Positions 52,299 to 61,851 of a stretch of DNA of 64,000 bases are shown here, piece by piece; positions within the stretch are counted from its first letter, which is position 1; every line of letters starts with the position of its first letter. Both the position numbers and the translations under genes were made by a program. The DNA comes from Saccharothrix sp. NRRL B-16348 (lineage in GTDB: Bacteria; Actinomycetota; Actinomycetes; Mycobacteriales; Pseudonocardiaceae), in NCBI RefSeq assembly GCF_001280085.1, contig NZ_LGED01000223.1:13835-77834 (forward strand). Direction: 5' to 3'. The notes beneath the pieces are model-generated. The model ran no database searches and was not told where the DNA came from. It was given only the letters and a program-made list of their open reading frames with translations.

Positions 52299-53906
52299 AT
52301 GATCTCGATGCCCGATGAGGGCCAGGCGTTGTTCGACGGTTGGCTGCGGACCAAGCAGCAGAAGGTGGAGCGGCGACGTTCGCGCGACCCGCATGTTCAT
52401 CACGGGTTGCGGTTTGTGTTCTACGGGCGGATGTCGACCAGCGGGTACCAGGATCGGCGGGCGTCGCGGTTCTGGCAGCTGGAGATCGCCGAGCGGTTGG
52501 TCGACGGGCAGGGGGTGATCGTGGACTCGTTCTTCGACGAGGGCTGTTCGCGGACGCGCGCGTGGCACAAGCGGCCCGCCACGGCGAGGTTGTTGACCTT
52601 GCTGGCCGACCCGGACCGCGGGTTCGACGCGATCGTGGTGGGGGAGTACGAGCGCGCGTTCTGCGGGCGGCAGTTCGAGGACCTGGTGCCGGTGTTCGAG
52701 GAGTCCGGGGTGCAGGTCTGGTTACCGGAGGCAGGCGGCCGGGTCGACTTCACCGATGACGCCCATTCCACGCTGATGAAGGTGCTGGGTGCGCAGTCGG
52801 AGCGCGAGGTGATGCGGACCCGGAACCGGGTGATCCAGGCGATGCGGGCCCAGACGTGTGACCAGGGCAGGTATCTGGGCGGTCGGCCGCCGTACGGGTC
52901 CCGGCTTGTCGACGGCGGGCCGCATCCGAATCGGGTGCACGCGAAGTGGGGGCGGCGGTTGCAGAAGCTGGAGCCGGACGCGGCGACCGCGCCGCACGTG
53001 GAGTGGATCTTCGAGCGTCGGTCGGCCGGGTGCAGCATCGCCGGGATCGCCCGCATGCTCAACGAACGCGCCGTGCCCAGTCCATCGGGGTCCGACCTGG
53101 ACCGCAACCGGCATCGGTCGGACAGCGCGTGGAGCGTGCAGACGGTGGCGGCGATCCTGGGGAATCCGCGCTACACCGGCAGGCAGGTGTGGAACCGGGT
53201 CGTCAACGACCGTGCCAAGGTCACCCCGGGGTCCGGGCGTCCGGGGCAGCGGCCGAACGAGGCGGACCAGTGGGCGGTCTCCGTATCGTTGGCGCACACG
53301 CCGTTGGTGGGTACGAGGACGTTCGCCGCGGTGCAGGAGGTGCGGGCGGCGCGTCCGACTGGCGACGGTGGCAGCCGCGTGTATCTGTTGGCGGGGTTGG
53401 TGGTCTGCGGGATCTGCGGGCGGCGGATGGATTCGAACTGGGTGCACGGTCGGGCGAGTTACCGGTGCCGGCACGGCCGCACCACCGCCCAGGTCCCGGC
53501 TCCGGGTGCGCCGAAGATCCTGTACTGGCGGGAGGACCGCCTGCTGGCAGCGATCGCGACCGCGTTGACCACCGACGACAGCGGGAGTGTGCGGGTCGGT
53601 GACATACCGGACCTGCTGCGGTCCGCAGGTCTGCGCGTCGTGTGCGACGGCGGGGACGTCCGAAATAGGGCTGCGTTGCCGAGCCAGCTACAAGGCGCAG
53701 GACCTGGCCAAGGCAGCCGTATTAACCGAAGCCGCAGTGGAGGCACTGCGCCAGCCGGCGTCTCAGCCGGGCTGGCTGACAGGGTCTCCAGGATCAACTG
53801 CGCGGCATCCCGCGACGCGGCCCAGTGCTGGATCGACGACTCCGCGCAGAGCTTGGAAGTGCACCTGCTACGTGCCTTTGAGGACGCTTGCACGCCCTCT
53901 TCGTGA
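52299..53906 (+). CDS. Large serine recombinase 1
   Basis: Encodes 535 residues from ATG 52299 (AAGGTGG upstream, matching the layout of copy 2; ATG 52284 is possible). The resolvase domain has FVFYGRMSTSGYQDRRASRF with the catalytic Ser. The recombinase domain follows (YLGGRPPYGSRL; IAGIARMLNERAVPSP; NPRYTGRQVWNRV), then a zinc ribbon VVCGICGRRMDSNWVHGR with YRCRHG. It should integrate or excise the element carrying it. The last 75 residues look unlike copies 2 and 3, and may be an out-of-frame extension after loss of the original stop. Confidence 0.88.
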   Translation: MISMPDEGQALFDGWLRTKQQKVERRRSRDPHVHHGLRFVFYGRMSTSGYQDRRASRFWQLEIAERLVDGQGVIVDSFFDEGCSRTRAWHKRPATARLLTLLADPDRGFDAIVVGEYERAFCGRQFEDLVPVFEESGVQVWLPEAGGRVDFTDDAHSTLMKVLGAQSEREVMRTRNRVIQAMRAQTCDQGRYLGGRPPYGSRLVDGGPHPNRVHAKWGRRLQKLEPDAATAPHVEWIFERRSAGCSIAGIARMLNERAVPSPSGSDLDRNRHRSDSAWSVQTVAAILGNPRYTGRQVWNRVVNDRAKVTPGSGRPGQRPNEADQWAVSVSLAHTPLVGTRTFAAVQEVRAARPTGDGGSRVYLLAGLVVCGICGRRMDSNWVHGRASYRCRHGRTTAQVPAPGAPKILYWREDRLLAAIATALTTDDSGSVRVGDIPDLLRSAGLRVVCDGGDVRNRAALPSQLQGAGPGQGSRINRSRSGGTAPAGVSAGLADRVSRINCAASRDAAQCWIDDSAQSLEVHLLRAFEDACTPSS

Positions 53907-53986
53907 CCGCTCCGACGATGAGGGCTCCCCGAGAGCTGATCCCACCGCTCAGGCGCGAACGGACCACAGCGGTGCGAGCGCCTCGT

Positions 53987-53998
53987 TACGCTGCTTGG
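53987..53998 (+). promoter_or_regulatory. Putative leaderless promoter of the STAND gene
   Basis: TACGCT (53987-53992) fits the actinobacterial -10 TANNNT. The predicted +1 is 53999, the G of an in-frame GTG. No ribosome-binding site precedes that GTG, which is consistent with a leaderless transcript. Confidence 0.45.
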
Positions 53999-56900
53999 GT
54001 GCCGCGACACGAGTCCGTCAGCCACACAGCCGAGTCCCTGATTAGCCATGAGCTGAAACGCCTGGGCATCATGAACAGGTTCCATGCGTTCGAGGAGCTC
54101 TGTCTCGCTTTCGCTAACATGCGGCTCGGCGGCCACTTCGTCCCGGCGACGGGACCGGTGGCGGCTGGTGGTGACCAGGGCCGAGACTTCGAGTCCTATG
54201 TATCGTGGGAAAGGACCGCCGAAGGACTCGTCCTAAGGGGCAGGGCGGTCGGCGTGTGCACCACTCAGGAGAAGAGCCTGGTGGGCAAAATCCGCTCCGA
54301 CGTCGAAAAAGTCATGGCGGGAAACCAGGTAGAAGTCGTGTATGCCTTCCTCACCGCAGACTTGGCGGTGGCTCGAGTGCATGAACTGCAGGCAGAGGTC
54401 CGCGAAAAGTACGGCGACGTCGAACTAGAGGTATTCGACGGCAACCGACTGGCGCACGCGCTCGCGGGCCGTGACCTGGTCGAAGTGGCGTTCCGGCTGC
54501 TGGGTTTGGATCCGCGGTTGTTACCCGAGCTGGCGAGCGCTAGCGGGGCCAAGGATCCGCAGCCTGTCTTCACCCGTGTGCTGGCCGACGGCTTCACTGG
54601 GCGGGAGTGGCTGGTGGCGCGGATCGAGGAGTTCATCGCCACGCGAACCAGCGGTTTCGTGTGGATTGAAGCCGAGGCGGGCATGGGCAAGACCACATTG
54701 GCCGCGCACCTGGTCAGGGAGAAAAAGTGGTTGTCCCACTTCGCCCACTACACGAGGGGTGAGGTTTCGGCAATTGCGCTGGGCAACCTGGCGAGTCAAT
54801 TCGCGATGGTCCACAGACTCCCTCAGCCGGTGGGCGCCGTCACTCCAGAGGACTTCGAGACGCTCCTCACCGAGGCTGCTGGGCTCTCGGACCGCCCGAT
54901 CGTCCTGGTGGTGGACGGCGCGGACGAGGCGGAAAAGGTGGAAGGGCTTCTCCCGTGGGGACTTCCCCGTCTCCTGCCCGAAGGGGTTTTCGTCGTCGGC
55001 ACCTACCGCACTGGTCGCCCGCCCGGCCACGTCGACGCACCGTCAACCGTGCTCCGCATCGACGCCGACGACCCCCGCAACCGCGATGATCTGGCCGCGC
55101 ACCTGGATCGAATGGTCGAACAGGACGATCTGGCGGCGAAGCTCGCGGAGGTGGGGATCTCCAGCACCGACTTCACCAGGGCGTTGGCCGAGCGCTGTGG
55201 CGGGGTGTGGGTCTACCTGCATTACGTGCTGGCAGAGATCCGTCACGGGCAACGTGGGGCGGACGACCTGCGCACCCTGCCGGCAGATCTCGGCTCCTAC
55301 TACGCGACGCACCTGGAACGCTGGACCGAACCCGGTCTTCGCACGTTCCTGACCACCTTGGCGGTCGCGGGCGAACCGGTTCACGTGTCGACCGCCGCCA
55401 CGCTGGCCGGTGTGGCCGAGACGTCGGCACGGCGCTGGTGCGACGATACTCTGCGTCCCTTCCTCGCCGCTTCAACCGAGTTGCCCCGCAAGTTCGCGAT
55501 TCTGCATGCGAGCCTGCGCGAGTTCCTCACCGGGACGTTCGCGCCGGATGCGGGCGACACGGCGCGGTCGTGGTCCGAGACACTCGCCGAGGAGGCGAAG
55601 GCGGCCCACCGGCGGATCGCCGACCACTACGCGGCCATGTTCGACCTCCTGGTGGCGGACCCGTCTGCAGCGAATGTGGACGACGGCTACGCGTTGCGCC
55701 ATCTGGCTTTCCATTTCCGCGAAGCCGATCGCTTCCCTCGCCTGCACCGTCTCCTGAGTCTGACGCGCAGAACCGGTAGCGGGCAAACGGAAAATGTTTG
55801 GCTGAAAGCCCAGGTCAACGATCCCACTGAATTCTTGCGGGACGTTCACATCGCTGCAAAAGCGGCGCCGACGGCGGCTTTGGAACTGCGTTATCGGTTG
55901 ATCGCAGCCGCGGTTGACATTAATGGGTACTCGTTCCCGGGCGAACTGCTCGCGGCGCTGCTCGAGCGCGGGATCTGGCCTCTCGAACGGGTCATCGCCA
56001 ACGCCCGTCGCGCGCCGCTGACCTTTGGTGCACTCGCGCCTCTGCTGCCACAGGAAAGAATGTCGGATGCTCTGGACGCGGTTCTCTCGTGGGACGCGGA
56101 CTGGGTTACCGCAGAAGTTCTAAAAGCTCTGGTGCCATATTTATCGGACGATTTGGTGGGGCGCGCACTAGCTCATGCTCTACAGATGCGCAAGGCCGAT
56201 CATCGCCTGGCTGTAGAACTCGCGCTCCTTCCTAGGCTCTCCCTTTCTCAGCAGCTAGAACTGCGGAAAACTCTGATCATAGACATCGTGCATAATTGCG
56301 ACCGTCCTGGTCACCGTGAGCGAATGCGCCACCTGGCCCGTCATGTCCACGAAGACCTGATCGACCCAACCGGGATATTCGTGACAAAAGTTCCCGATCT
56401 GGACGAATGGACTCGGTTCGAGATCCTCGTAGCACTCTCCTCCCGGCTGCCCGTAAGGCTGAACCACGTCCTCAAAGATGCACTTGAGATCACCGAAACA
56501 TTCGACGAAGTGGAAAGGTTGTGCGCGGGCGTTGTACTCGGTTTCGGGGCGGTCGATGAAGCTTTTGATGCGGTGATGGCAAGTCCGCGGGAAACAGATC
56601 GATCTAATGGTCTGGCGCGACTCGCCCCTCATTTGACGCCATCGATGGCGGTTCGCGCCGTGGACACAGCGATAAAATTCACCGATCAGTTCGATCGGGT
56701 TGGAGCCATCTCGGCTCTTGTCGGACAGGTTAGCCCCGCCGTAAGAATTCGTGCATATTTCAGCATGATCGAGGCGTTGGCACAGGACATGTATCTGGAG
56801 GAAGAGCTCGAAGGTTTGCTTGCCCACCTGCCGCCCAGGCCAGTGGAGCTACTGCTGGGCCTCATCGAGCGAGCCCATCGGATGTGGCACCGGACAGCCG

Positions 56901-58141
56901 GGGAACAAATCATCCGCGCCGTCGTGGCGAAGGCCTCACCCGACATCAAGGACGCCGTCCTCGATCGAGCTCTGAGCTTGATCCGCGCCACTTCCAAAGG
57001 CCGTGCCCGAGCGCTGGCGTTTCTGATCAAGCCCGCTCCGGCCGAACGCCGCCCCGAACTGATCGAAGAGGCACTGGCGGCGTCCTTGAGCAGTGAGTAC
57101 GACCTGCCGTCCATCACGTCAACAGAACGAGCCTTGGCTCATCACACGAACGCCAAGGTTCAGGCATTGCCCAAGGAAACGACCACGCAGAACGGCGGAC
57201 CGAATGGTCCCGCACAAGATGTCGAGAGAATCCTTCGTCTGGTGAGCGAAGGTGACGTAGGTCCCCTGATTCGCCACGCCAGCAAACTGCGTGACCCGGA
57301 ACATGCCGCGCAGCTCGCGAGCAGCGTCCCGCACCTCTACGACAGGGGTCTCGCACTGGCAGTACTTGCCAGGCACCTCTCGGGCGAGCCCCGCACCCGC
57401 TATACCGATCTTGCTCTGGACGCCGCCGACCAGTGCTTGTCGACCCCTCGCCACATCGTGCTCGCCACCCTTGCCAAGGTGTTGCTCCCCGAACAGGTGA
57501 CACGAGTGGTGAGCACGAGAGCGGATCCCGGCACGCCTTCTGATGTCGCGTTAACCCTCAACCGGTTGGTGGACCACCCGGCGTTTCCCCTGACAATGGA
57601 CCAAGTGCTGGACGAGATCATCTCGATCGAGAACAGTGTGGAACGGGCCCAAGCCTTGGTGGACCTGACTGAACACCTGGGGGGCGCAACGTTCGACCGC
57701 GCCCTTCACCACGCACGACGGTTCGACGACGCCACTCTGAAGGCCCTGGTCCTACTCGCACTGGCTCACGCATCCGGCCGTTCCGACCTTACGGCCGAAG
57801 GACTTCGCGCTGTGGCTGCACACAGGCCGGTCGGTTACTACACCAGCAGCAGGGACATCCCTCGACTTTACGACCGGGCGATCATCAGCTTCGCCGAGTG
57901 CGGTGTGGCGCGACCGTACGGGGACCGCGACCCGGGAGAAGAACTCTTGGTGTCGGTCGGTGCTATCAGGACCCCTGAGGCCGACGCCGCGCTGATCGAC
58001 GTGCTGCGGCGCGAGACGCACATGCACAGCCTGCTCTCGTCGCTCGAATCCGCAGCTCCGTTCCTGCCGCGAATCATCGGAGCCGACGGCATGGACGAAC
58101 TGGTTCGAACGCTTCAGGACATCCAACTGTGGCTGCTGTAG
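53999..58141 (+). CDS. STAND NTPase with N-terminal nuclease-like domain (probable anti-phage protein)
   Basis: Encodes 1380 residues from GTG 53999 (ATG 54071 is the next option). Residues 25-110 look like a PD-(D/E)xK restriction-type nuclease: FEELCLAFANMRLGG, then AAGGDQGRDFES (Asp63) and VCTTQEKSLVGKIRSDVEKV (Gln90-Glu-Lys92). A P-loop STAND NTPase follows: FTGREWLVARIEEF, Walker A EAGMGKTTLAAHLV (about 226) and Walker B IVLVVDGADEAEKV (Asp306). From about 600 to the end are helical repeats of a sensor-like superhelix. The nuclease-STAND-repeat order is that of Avs-type defence proteins. It lies between serine recombinases, and its middle third is visibly richer in A/T than its neighbours. 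Defence is inference. Confidence 0.8.
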   Translation: MPRHESVSHTAESLISHELKRLGIMNRFHAFEELCLAFANMRLGGHFVPATGPVAAGGDQGRDFESYVSWERTAEGLVLRGRAVGVCTTQEKSLVGKIRSDVEKVMAGNQVEVVYAFLTADLAVARVHELQAEVREKYGDVELEVFDGNRLAHALAGRDLVEVAFRLLGLDPRLLPELASASGAKDPQPVFTRVLADGFTGREWLVARIEEFIATRTSGFVWIEAEAGMGKTTLAAHLVREKKWLSHFAHYTRGEVSAIALGNLASQFAMVHRLPQPVGAVTPEDFETLLTEAAGLSDRPIVLVVDGADEAEKVEGLLPWGLPRLLPEGVFVVGTYRTGRPPGHVDAPSTVLRIDADDPRNRDDLAAHLDRMVEQDDLAAKLAEVGISSTDFTRALAERCGGVWVYLHYVLAEIRHGQRGADDLRTLPADLGSYYATHLERWTEPGLRTFLTTLAVAGEPVHVSTAATLAGVAETSARRWCDDTLRPFLAASTELPRKFAILHASLREFLTGTFAPDAGDTARSWSETLAEEAKAAHRRIADHYAAMFDLLVADPSAANVDDGYALRHLAFHFREADRFPRLHRLLSLTRRTGSGQTENVWLKAQVNDPTEFLRDVHIAAKAAPTAALELRYRLIAAAVDINGYSFPGELLAALLERGIWPLERVIANARRAPLTFGALAPLLPQERMSDALDAVLSWDADWVTAEVLKALVPYLSDDLVGRALAHALQMRKADHRLAVELALLPRLSLSQQLELRKTLIIDIVHNCDRPGHRERMRHLARHVHEDLIDPTGIFVTKVPDLDEWTRFEILVALSSRLPVRLNHVLKDALEITETFDEVERLCAGVVLGFGAVDEAFDAVMASPRETDRSNGLARLAPHLTPSMAVRAVDTAIKFTDQFDRVGAISALVGQVSPAVRIRAYFSMIEALAQDMYLEEELEGLLAHLPPRPVELLLGLIERAHRMWHRTAGEQIIRAVVAKASPDIKDAVLDRALSLIRATSKGRARALAFLIKPAPAERRPELIEEALAASLSSEYDLPSITSTERALAHHTNAKVQALPKETTTQNGGPNGPAQDVERILRLVSEGDVGPLIRHASKLRDPEHAAQLASSVPHLYDRGLALAVLARHLSGEPRTRYTDLALDAADQCLSTPRHIVLATLAKVLLPEQVTRVVSTRADPGTPSDVALTLNRLVDHPAFPLTMDQVLDEIISIENSVERAQALVDLTEHLGGATFDRALHHARRFDDATLKALVLLALAHASGRSDLTAEGLRAVAAHRPVGYYTSSRDIPRLYDRAIISFAECGVARPYGDRDPGEELLVSVGAIRTPEADAALIDVLRRETHMHSLLSSLESAAPFLPRIIGADGMDELVRTLQDIQLWLL

Positions 58142-58573
58142 ACAAGCCGCCCCGTCTCACTCGCCTTGACCGGTCGTGTCGCCGGTCGCGTGCAGGCGGG
58201 TCGTCGCCTGCGGGATGAGTAGCCTGTACGAGTTCCCGGCGGCCACAACGTCAACACCACGACCCTGTGCCTGCCGACAAAACCATCCACGCAGTTTGAA
58301 GGCGTGCGAAGCACACGGGCTCGAAGCGCTCGTGGGTGCGGTCGCAGTCTGCGGCGAGCTCGGTTTGACACAGCATGACCAGCCGTGCTGCCCCGACCGG
58401 AAGTTGCCCCACAATCGTCGAACTGAGGTGCCCCGAGTTCTCCGGACGCGTCCCCAACCTGAGGGAAGTTCGTGTTTTGGGTCATGACGTTGGTGACGGC
58501 CGGTAGGGCCTGAGACGGGGAACGGGTCTCTCGGCGGCAGATAAGAAGTGCGACCTGTCAATCCCCTCGAATC
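58142..58573. other. Non-coding DNA after the STAND gene
   Basis: A 432-bp stretch with no gene I can support; the frames here have skewed composition and no start sites. Confidence 0.35.
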
Positions 58574-58574
58574 A

Positions 58575-58767
58575 TGAGGCGGTGTTATGCCAGGCTGCCG
58601 ACATCTACGCCCTTGGACTGGTGCTGTTGGAGTGCCCGACCGGCCGCCGGGAGTACCTGGGTGGTGACCTCGAGTTCCGTCGCCCAGCTGCACCGCCCAT
58701 TGGCCGTGCCCCAGTCCGGTCGACCTGTGGCGGGCATGTACAACCGGCCGACATCTGGCTCGATTGA
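58575..58767 (+). pseudogene. Ser/Thr protein kinase fragment
   Basis: The plus strand encodes AADIYALGLVLLECPTGRRE followed by YLGG, the conserved subdomain IX (DxYxxGxxLxExLTG) of bacterial Hanks-type kinases. In another frame, AQLHRPLAVPQ continues the same alignment, so a frameshift is present. The ATP site and the catalytic loop are missing. It is a relic of a kinase gene. Confidence 0.55.
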
Positions 58768-58769
58768 GG

Positions 58770-59012
58770 TCACAGTGTGGATCGTTGGAAAAGTTCGAGC
58801 GGCTGTACGCCAAGTGCGTCGGCGAGTATGAAGACGCGGTCGAGGCTGGGTGAGTGCCTGCCGTTCTCGATGCGGTTGACGGTCTTGCGGTCGAATCCAC
58901 TGGCCTCGGCCAGTTGTTCCTGTGTCCAGCCGTATTGCAGCCGCAGAGCTGCGATGCGGTGGCCGAATTGTGTCCGGTTCTCCGCGAGGTGCGCATGGTT
59001 CGACGCGGCCAT
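58770..59012 (-). CDS. XRE-family helix-turn-helix regulator
   Basis: Encodes 80 residues from ATG 59012. It is a compact Cro/CI domain: FGHRIAALRLQYGWTQEQLA, then ASGFDRKTVNRIENGRHSP and LADALGVQPLELF. There is no effector domain, so it is the size of phage or element repressors. It lies divergently from serine recombinase 2, whose expression it may control. Confidence 0.85.
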   Translation of the reverse strand: MAASNHAHLAENRTQFGHRIAALRLQYGWTQEQLAEASGFDRKTVNRIENGRHSPSLDRVFILADALGVQPLELFQRSTL

Positions 59013-59268
59013 GTGGGCAGCCTGGCGCTTCGGGCATGATCCCGCTGAGGAGACCGGCTCGTCGCCATCGCGCTGGACCGCTCCAGGTGAAACGGGCGTC
59101 TGGTGGGAACAGGCAGGGTCTGACACCTGCTGTCCTCGGCGGCGGTGATGGGATGTTCGGGTGTACCTGCTGCTCTGTGCGGGTGATGCGTGGGTGGTTC
59201 GACGTCAGTGTGGTGGCGTGGAGCGGTCCCGCAGGTCGTCCCGTTCCTCCACGGTGAAGGCGATCGCG

Positions 59269-60711
59269 ATGACCACGTCCAGTACCGACCAGGATCTGCT
59301 CGACGGCTGGTTACAGGTCAAGCAGCACAGAGGCGAGCGGAAACGCTCGCAGGACCCGTACGTGCACCTGGGGCTGAGGTTCGCGTTCTACGGTCGGATG
59401 TCGACTTCGGAGCATCAGGATCGGCACACCTCGAGGTTGTGGCAGCTCGAGATGTCGGAGCTGCTGGTCGCAGGTCACGGGTTGATCGTGGCGGAGTTCT
59501 TCGACGAGGGTGTGTCGCGCCGCCGCAGGTGGTCCAACCGGCCGGAAGGTGCCCGGTTGCTGGAGGCGTTGGTCGATCCGGACCGGGGGTTCGACGCGGT
59601 GGTGGTGGGGGAGTACGAGCGGGCGTTTTACGGCCGTCAGTTCGACGAGATGGTGCCGCTGTTGCGTGCGGCCGGGGTGCAGGTGTGGTTGCCGGAGGTC
59701 GCCGGTGCGGTGGACCTGGAGGTCGGTGAGCACCGCCGGTTGATGCGGTTTCTGGGGGCGCAGTCGCAGCGTGAGGTGATCCGGGCGCGGAACCGGTCGT
59801 TGCGGTCGATGAAGGTCCAGGCCGAGCTCGGCCGCTATCTGGGCGGTCGGCCGCCCTACGGGTACATGCTGGTCGACGCCGGACCTCACCCGAACCGGGC
59901 GGATGCGCGGTGGGGTCGGCGGGCGTGGAAGCTGGCACCGGACCCGCGGACCGCCCTGCACGTGAAGTGGATCTTCGCGCGTCGGCGGGAGGGGATGTCG
60001 GTGGCCGGCATCGCCCGCCTGCTCAACGAGCGGGCTGTGCCGTGTCCGTCTGCGGCCGATCCGGGGCGGAACCGGCATCGGTCGGGGGAGGGCTGGGGTG
60101 CGCCGACCGTGGCCACGATCCTGGAGAACCCGCGGTACACCGGTCGGCAGGTGTGGAACCGGATGGCGAACGACCGTGACGAGGTCGACCCGCGCACCGG
60201 GCGGCCCGGCCAGTTCCCGAACCTGCCGGAGGACTGGGCGATCTCCTTCGATGTCGCGCACACGCCGTTGGTGGGCATGCGGGAGTTCACGCAGGTGCAG
60301 AAGGTGCGTGCCCGGCGTCCGAACGGCGACGGCGGTGAGCGGCGGTACCTGCTGGCGGGGTTGCTGGTGTGCGGGGCGTGCGGCAGGCGGATGGACTCGC
60401 ACTGGGTGCACGGCCGTCCTGGCTACCGGTGCCGCCACGGCTACACCAGCGCCCGTCCGCGGCTGCTCGGTGCGCCCGCTTTGCTGTACTGGCGCGAGGA
60501 TCGTCTGTTGGAGCGAATCGTTGTGGTCGCGGCTGAGCAGGGTCAGCCGCTTCCATCGACCGGCGATGAGGTTGCGGCGTTTCTCGCAGCGGCGGGAATC
60601 GGCGTCGTCTGCTCACGGCGGGCAATCGAACTGCGCGAGCGAACCGATCGGGCATGCCCCGGTACCGGCGTGCAGCGTCGGTCCCGCGGACGACTGCGGA
60701 AACCGGCCTGA
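59269..60711 (+). CDS. Large serine recombinase 2
   Basis: Encodes 480 residues from ATG 59269, preceded by AAGG in the same layout as copy 1. Catalytic segment FAFYGRMSTSEHQDRHTSRL; then YLGGRPPYGYMLVDAGPHPN; VAGIARLLNERAVPCPS; NPRYTGRQVWNRMAN; zinc ribbon LLVCGACGRRMDSHWVHGRP with YRCRHG. It is closely related to copies 1 and 3 through its whole length, so all three belong to one recombinase subfamily. It is intact and likely functional. The nearby XRE gene is a candidate repressor. Confidence 0.92.
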   Translation: MTTSSTDQDLLDGWLQVKQHRGERKRSQDPYVHLGLRFAFYGRMSTSEHQDRHTSRLWQLEMSELLVAGHGLIVAEFFDEGVSRRRRWSNRPEGARLLEALVDPDRGFDAVVVGEYERAFYGRQFDEMVPLLRAAGVQVWLPEVAGAVDLEVGEHRRLMRFLGAQSQREVIRARNRSLRSMKVQAELGRYLGGRPPYGYMLVDAGPHPNRADARWGRRAWKLAPDPRTALHVKWIFARRREGMSVAGIARLLNERAVPCPSAADPGRNRHRSGEGWGAPTVATILENPRYTGRQVWNRMANDRDEVDPRTGRPGQFPNLPEDWAISFDVAHTPLVGMREFTQVQKVRARRPNGDGGERRYLLAGLLVCGACGRRMDSHWVHGRPGYRCRHGYTSARPRLLGAPALLYWREDRLLERIVVVAAEQGQPLPSTGDEVAAFLAAAGIGVVCSRRAIELRERTDRACPGTGVQRRSRGRLRKPA

Positions 60712-61014
60712 CCACGAGTTGGTTACGGGCGGCGTGACGCGGCATCCGAGCCCGGGACGAGGTCGTGCTGTGCACCGAGTGGGTGTCAGCGCAACCAGGC
60801 GACTGGCAGGCCCGGATCGCGTTGCCGAAGGGGCTGGCCCAGGCGACCGCGAGGACGATCCGTACCGACATCGGTGACTTCGAGGTCGGTGACCGGTTGT
60901 ATCCCGAGTCCGCGCGTATCAGGAACCGGAAGGTCGATGGGGCAGCATCGGTGGCGCTGGGCAGACCCACGGCATGACGCAGCCCTACCCCACACCGCGA
61001 CCCCGGTTCGGCCG
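60712..61014. other. Spacer between recombinase 2 and the next gene
   Basis: About 300 bp. A 70-codon plus-strand frame (60765-60977) includes PGDWQARIALPKGLAQATAR, but lacks a clear ribosome-binding site. I do not call it a gene. Confidence 0.3.
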
Positions 61015-61851
61015 TCAACCCTCACCTGTCGTGGGTGTCGTGGTCAGTGGCGGTACAGGGTCGCGTAGGTAGCCGATGCCTGCGGTGACAAGGTAGTTCG
61101 CCGAGGTCTCGTCCAGTTTCCAGGGGTGCCGTAGCCGCAGTCGCCGCAGTCCGGCGCTGTCCTTGATCCGGCGTGGGCGCGGAGGTAGCCGGGAGTACCT
61201 CTGTCCGTCCTGTCCCCAGTGTGGGTCGGTCGGGTCGTCCAGAGCGTTCACGAAGCGGTCGACGAGTCCTGGCCAGGTCGGGGTTCCCCACCAGTGGCGG
61301 CAGGCGAGTCCGCCGTGGGCTGCGACGCGCCGGAAGGCGTAGTGGGTGCTGTGGTCCTCGGCCAGGTTGGCCACGCCGCCGAGGGTCGCGGTGACGTGGT
61401 CGGTGAACTCGTCGAGGTCGTCGCCGGCGAGGTCGGCCAGTGTGACCCCGGTGGGCAGCTTGCGGACTGGGTCGATCAGCCAGCGGCACAGCCTGCCGAC
61501 GAGCCAGTCGACGGCCGCGATGTCGAGTTCGTCGAGTTCGGTGGTGCGGGAGTGGGCGTCGATGCCGCAGTCGGTGCGCCAGCGTCGGATCATGTCGCGG
61601 ACCCGGTGGGTGGTGTGGGAGTTGATCCGCAGCATGTTTCCGTCGCTCAGGGGTCCGTCGCCGGCGTGCCAGTCCTCCACGGGGCTGTTGCGCCAGGCGC
61701 TGTTGACCAACCCGACAGCGGCGACGTCCAGCACGGTGCCGACGTGGTGGGGGTCGATGCCGACCTGGTGGCGCAGCATCGCCTCGACCAGGTCCTCCTC
61801 CTGCTCGGCGCTGAGCTCGCCCCGCGCGGTCGTACCTTCGTCCGTGCTCAT
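61015..61851 (-). CDS. Hypothetical protein of the recombinase island
   Basis: Encodes 278 residues; no family recognised. It is mostly helical and acidic at the N-terminus (LSAEQEEDLVEAMLRHQVGI). Conserved-looking segments are LDELDIAAVDWLVGRLCRWL, LADLAGDDLDEFTDHV and HGGLACRHWWGTPTWPGLVD. There is no signal peptide, membrane segment or Cys-rich motif. It sits between recombinases 2 and 3 on the opposite strand, so it is probably cargo of a mobile element. 61852-62286 carries nothing I can support. Confidence 0.6.
   Translation of the reverse strand: MSTDEGTTARGELSAEQEEDLVEAMLRHQVGIDPHHVGTVLDVAAVGLVNSAWRNSPVEDWHAGDGPLSDGNMLRINSHTTHRVRDMIRRWRTDCGIDAHSRTTELDELDIAAVDWLVGRLCRWLIDPVRKLPTGVTLADLAGDDLDEFTDHVTATLGGVANLAEDHSTHYAFRRVAAHGGLACRHWWGTPTWPGLVDRFVNALDDPTDPHWGQDGQRYSRLPPRPRRIKDSAGLRRLRLRHPWKLDETSANYLVTAGIGYLRDPVPPLTTTPTTGEG

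Noticed and set aside
60765..60977. 70-codon frame after recombinase 2
   Set aside because: Partly protein-like but has no ribosome-binding site, no promoter-like -10 before a start and no recognisable family.
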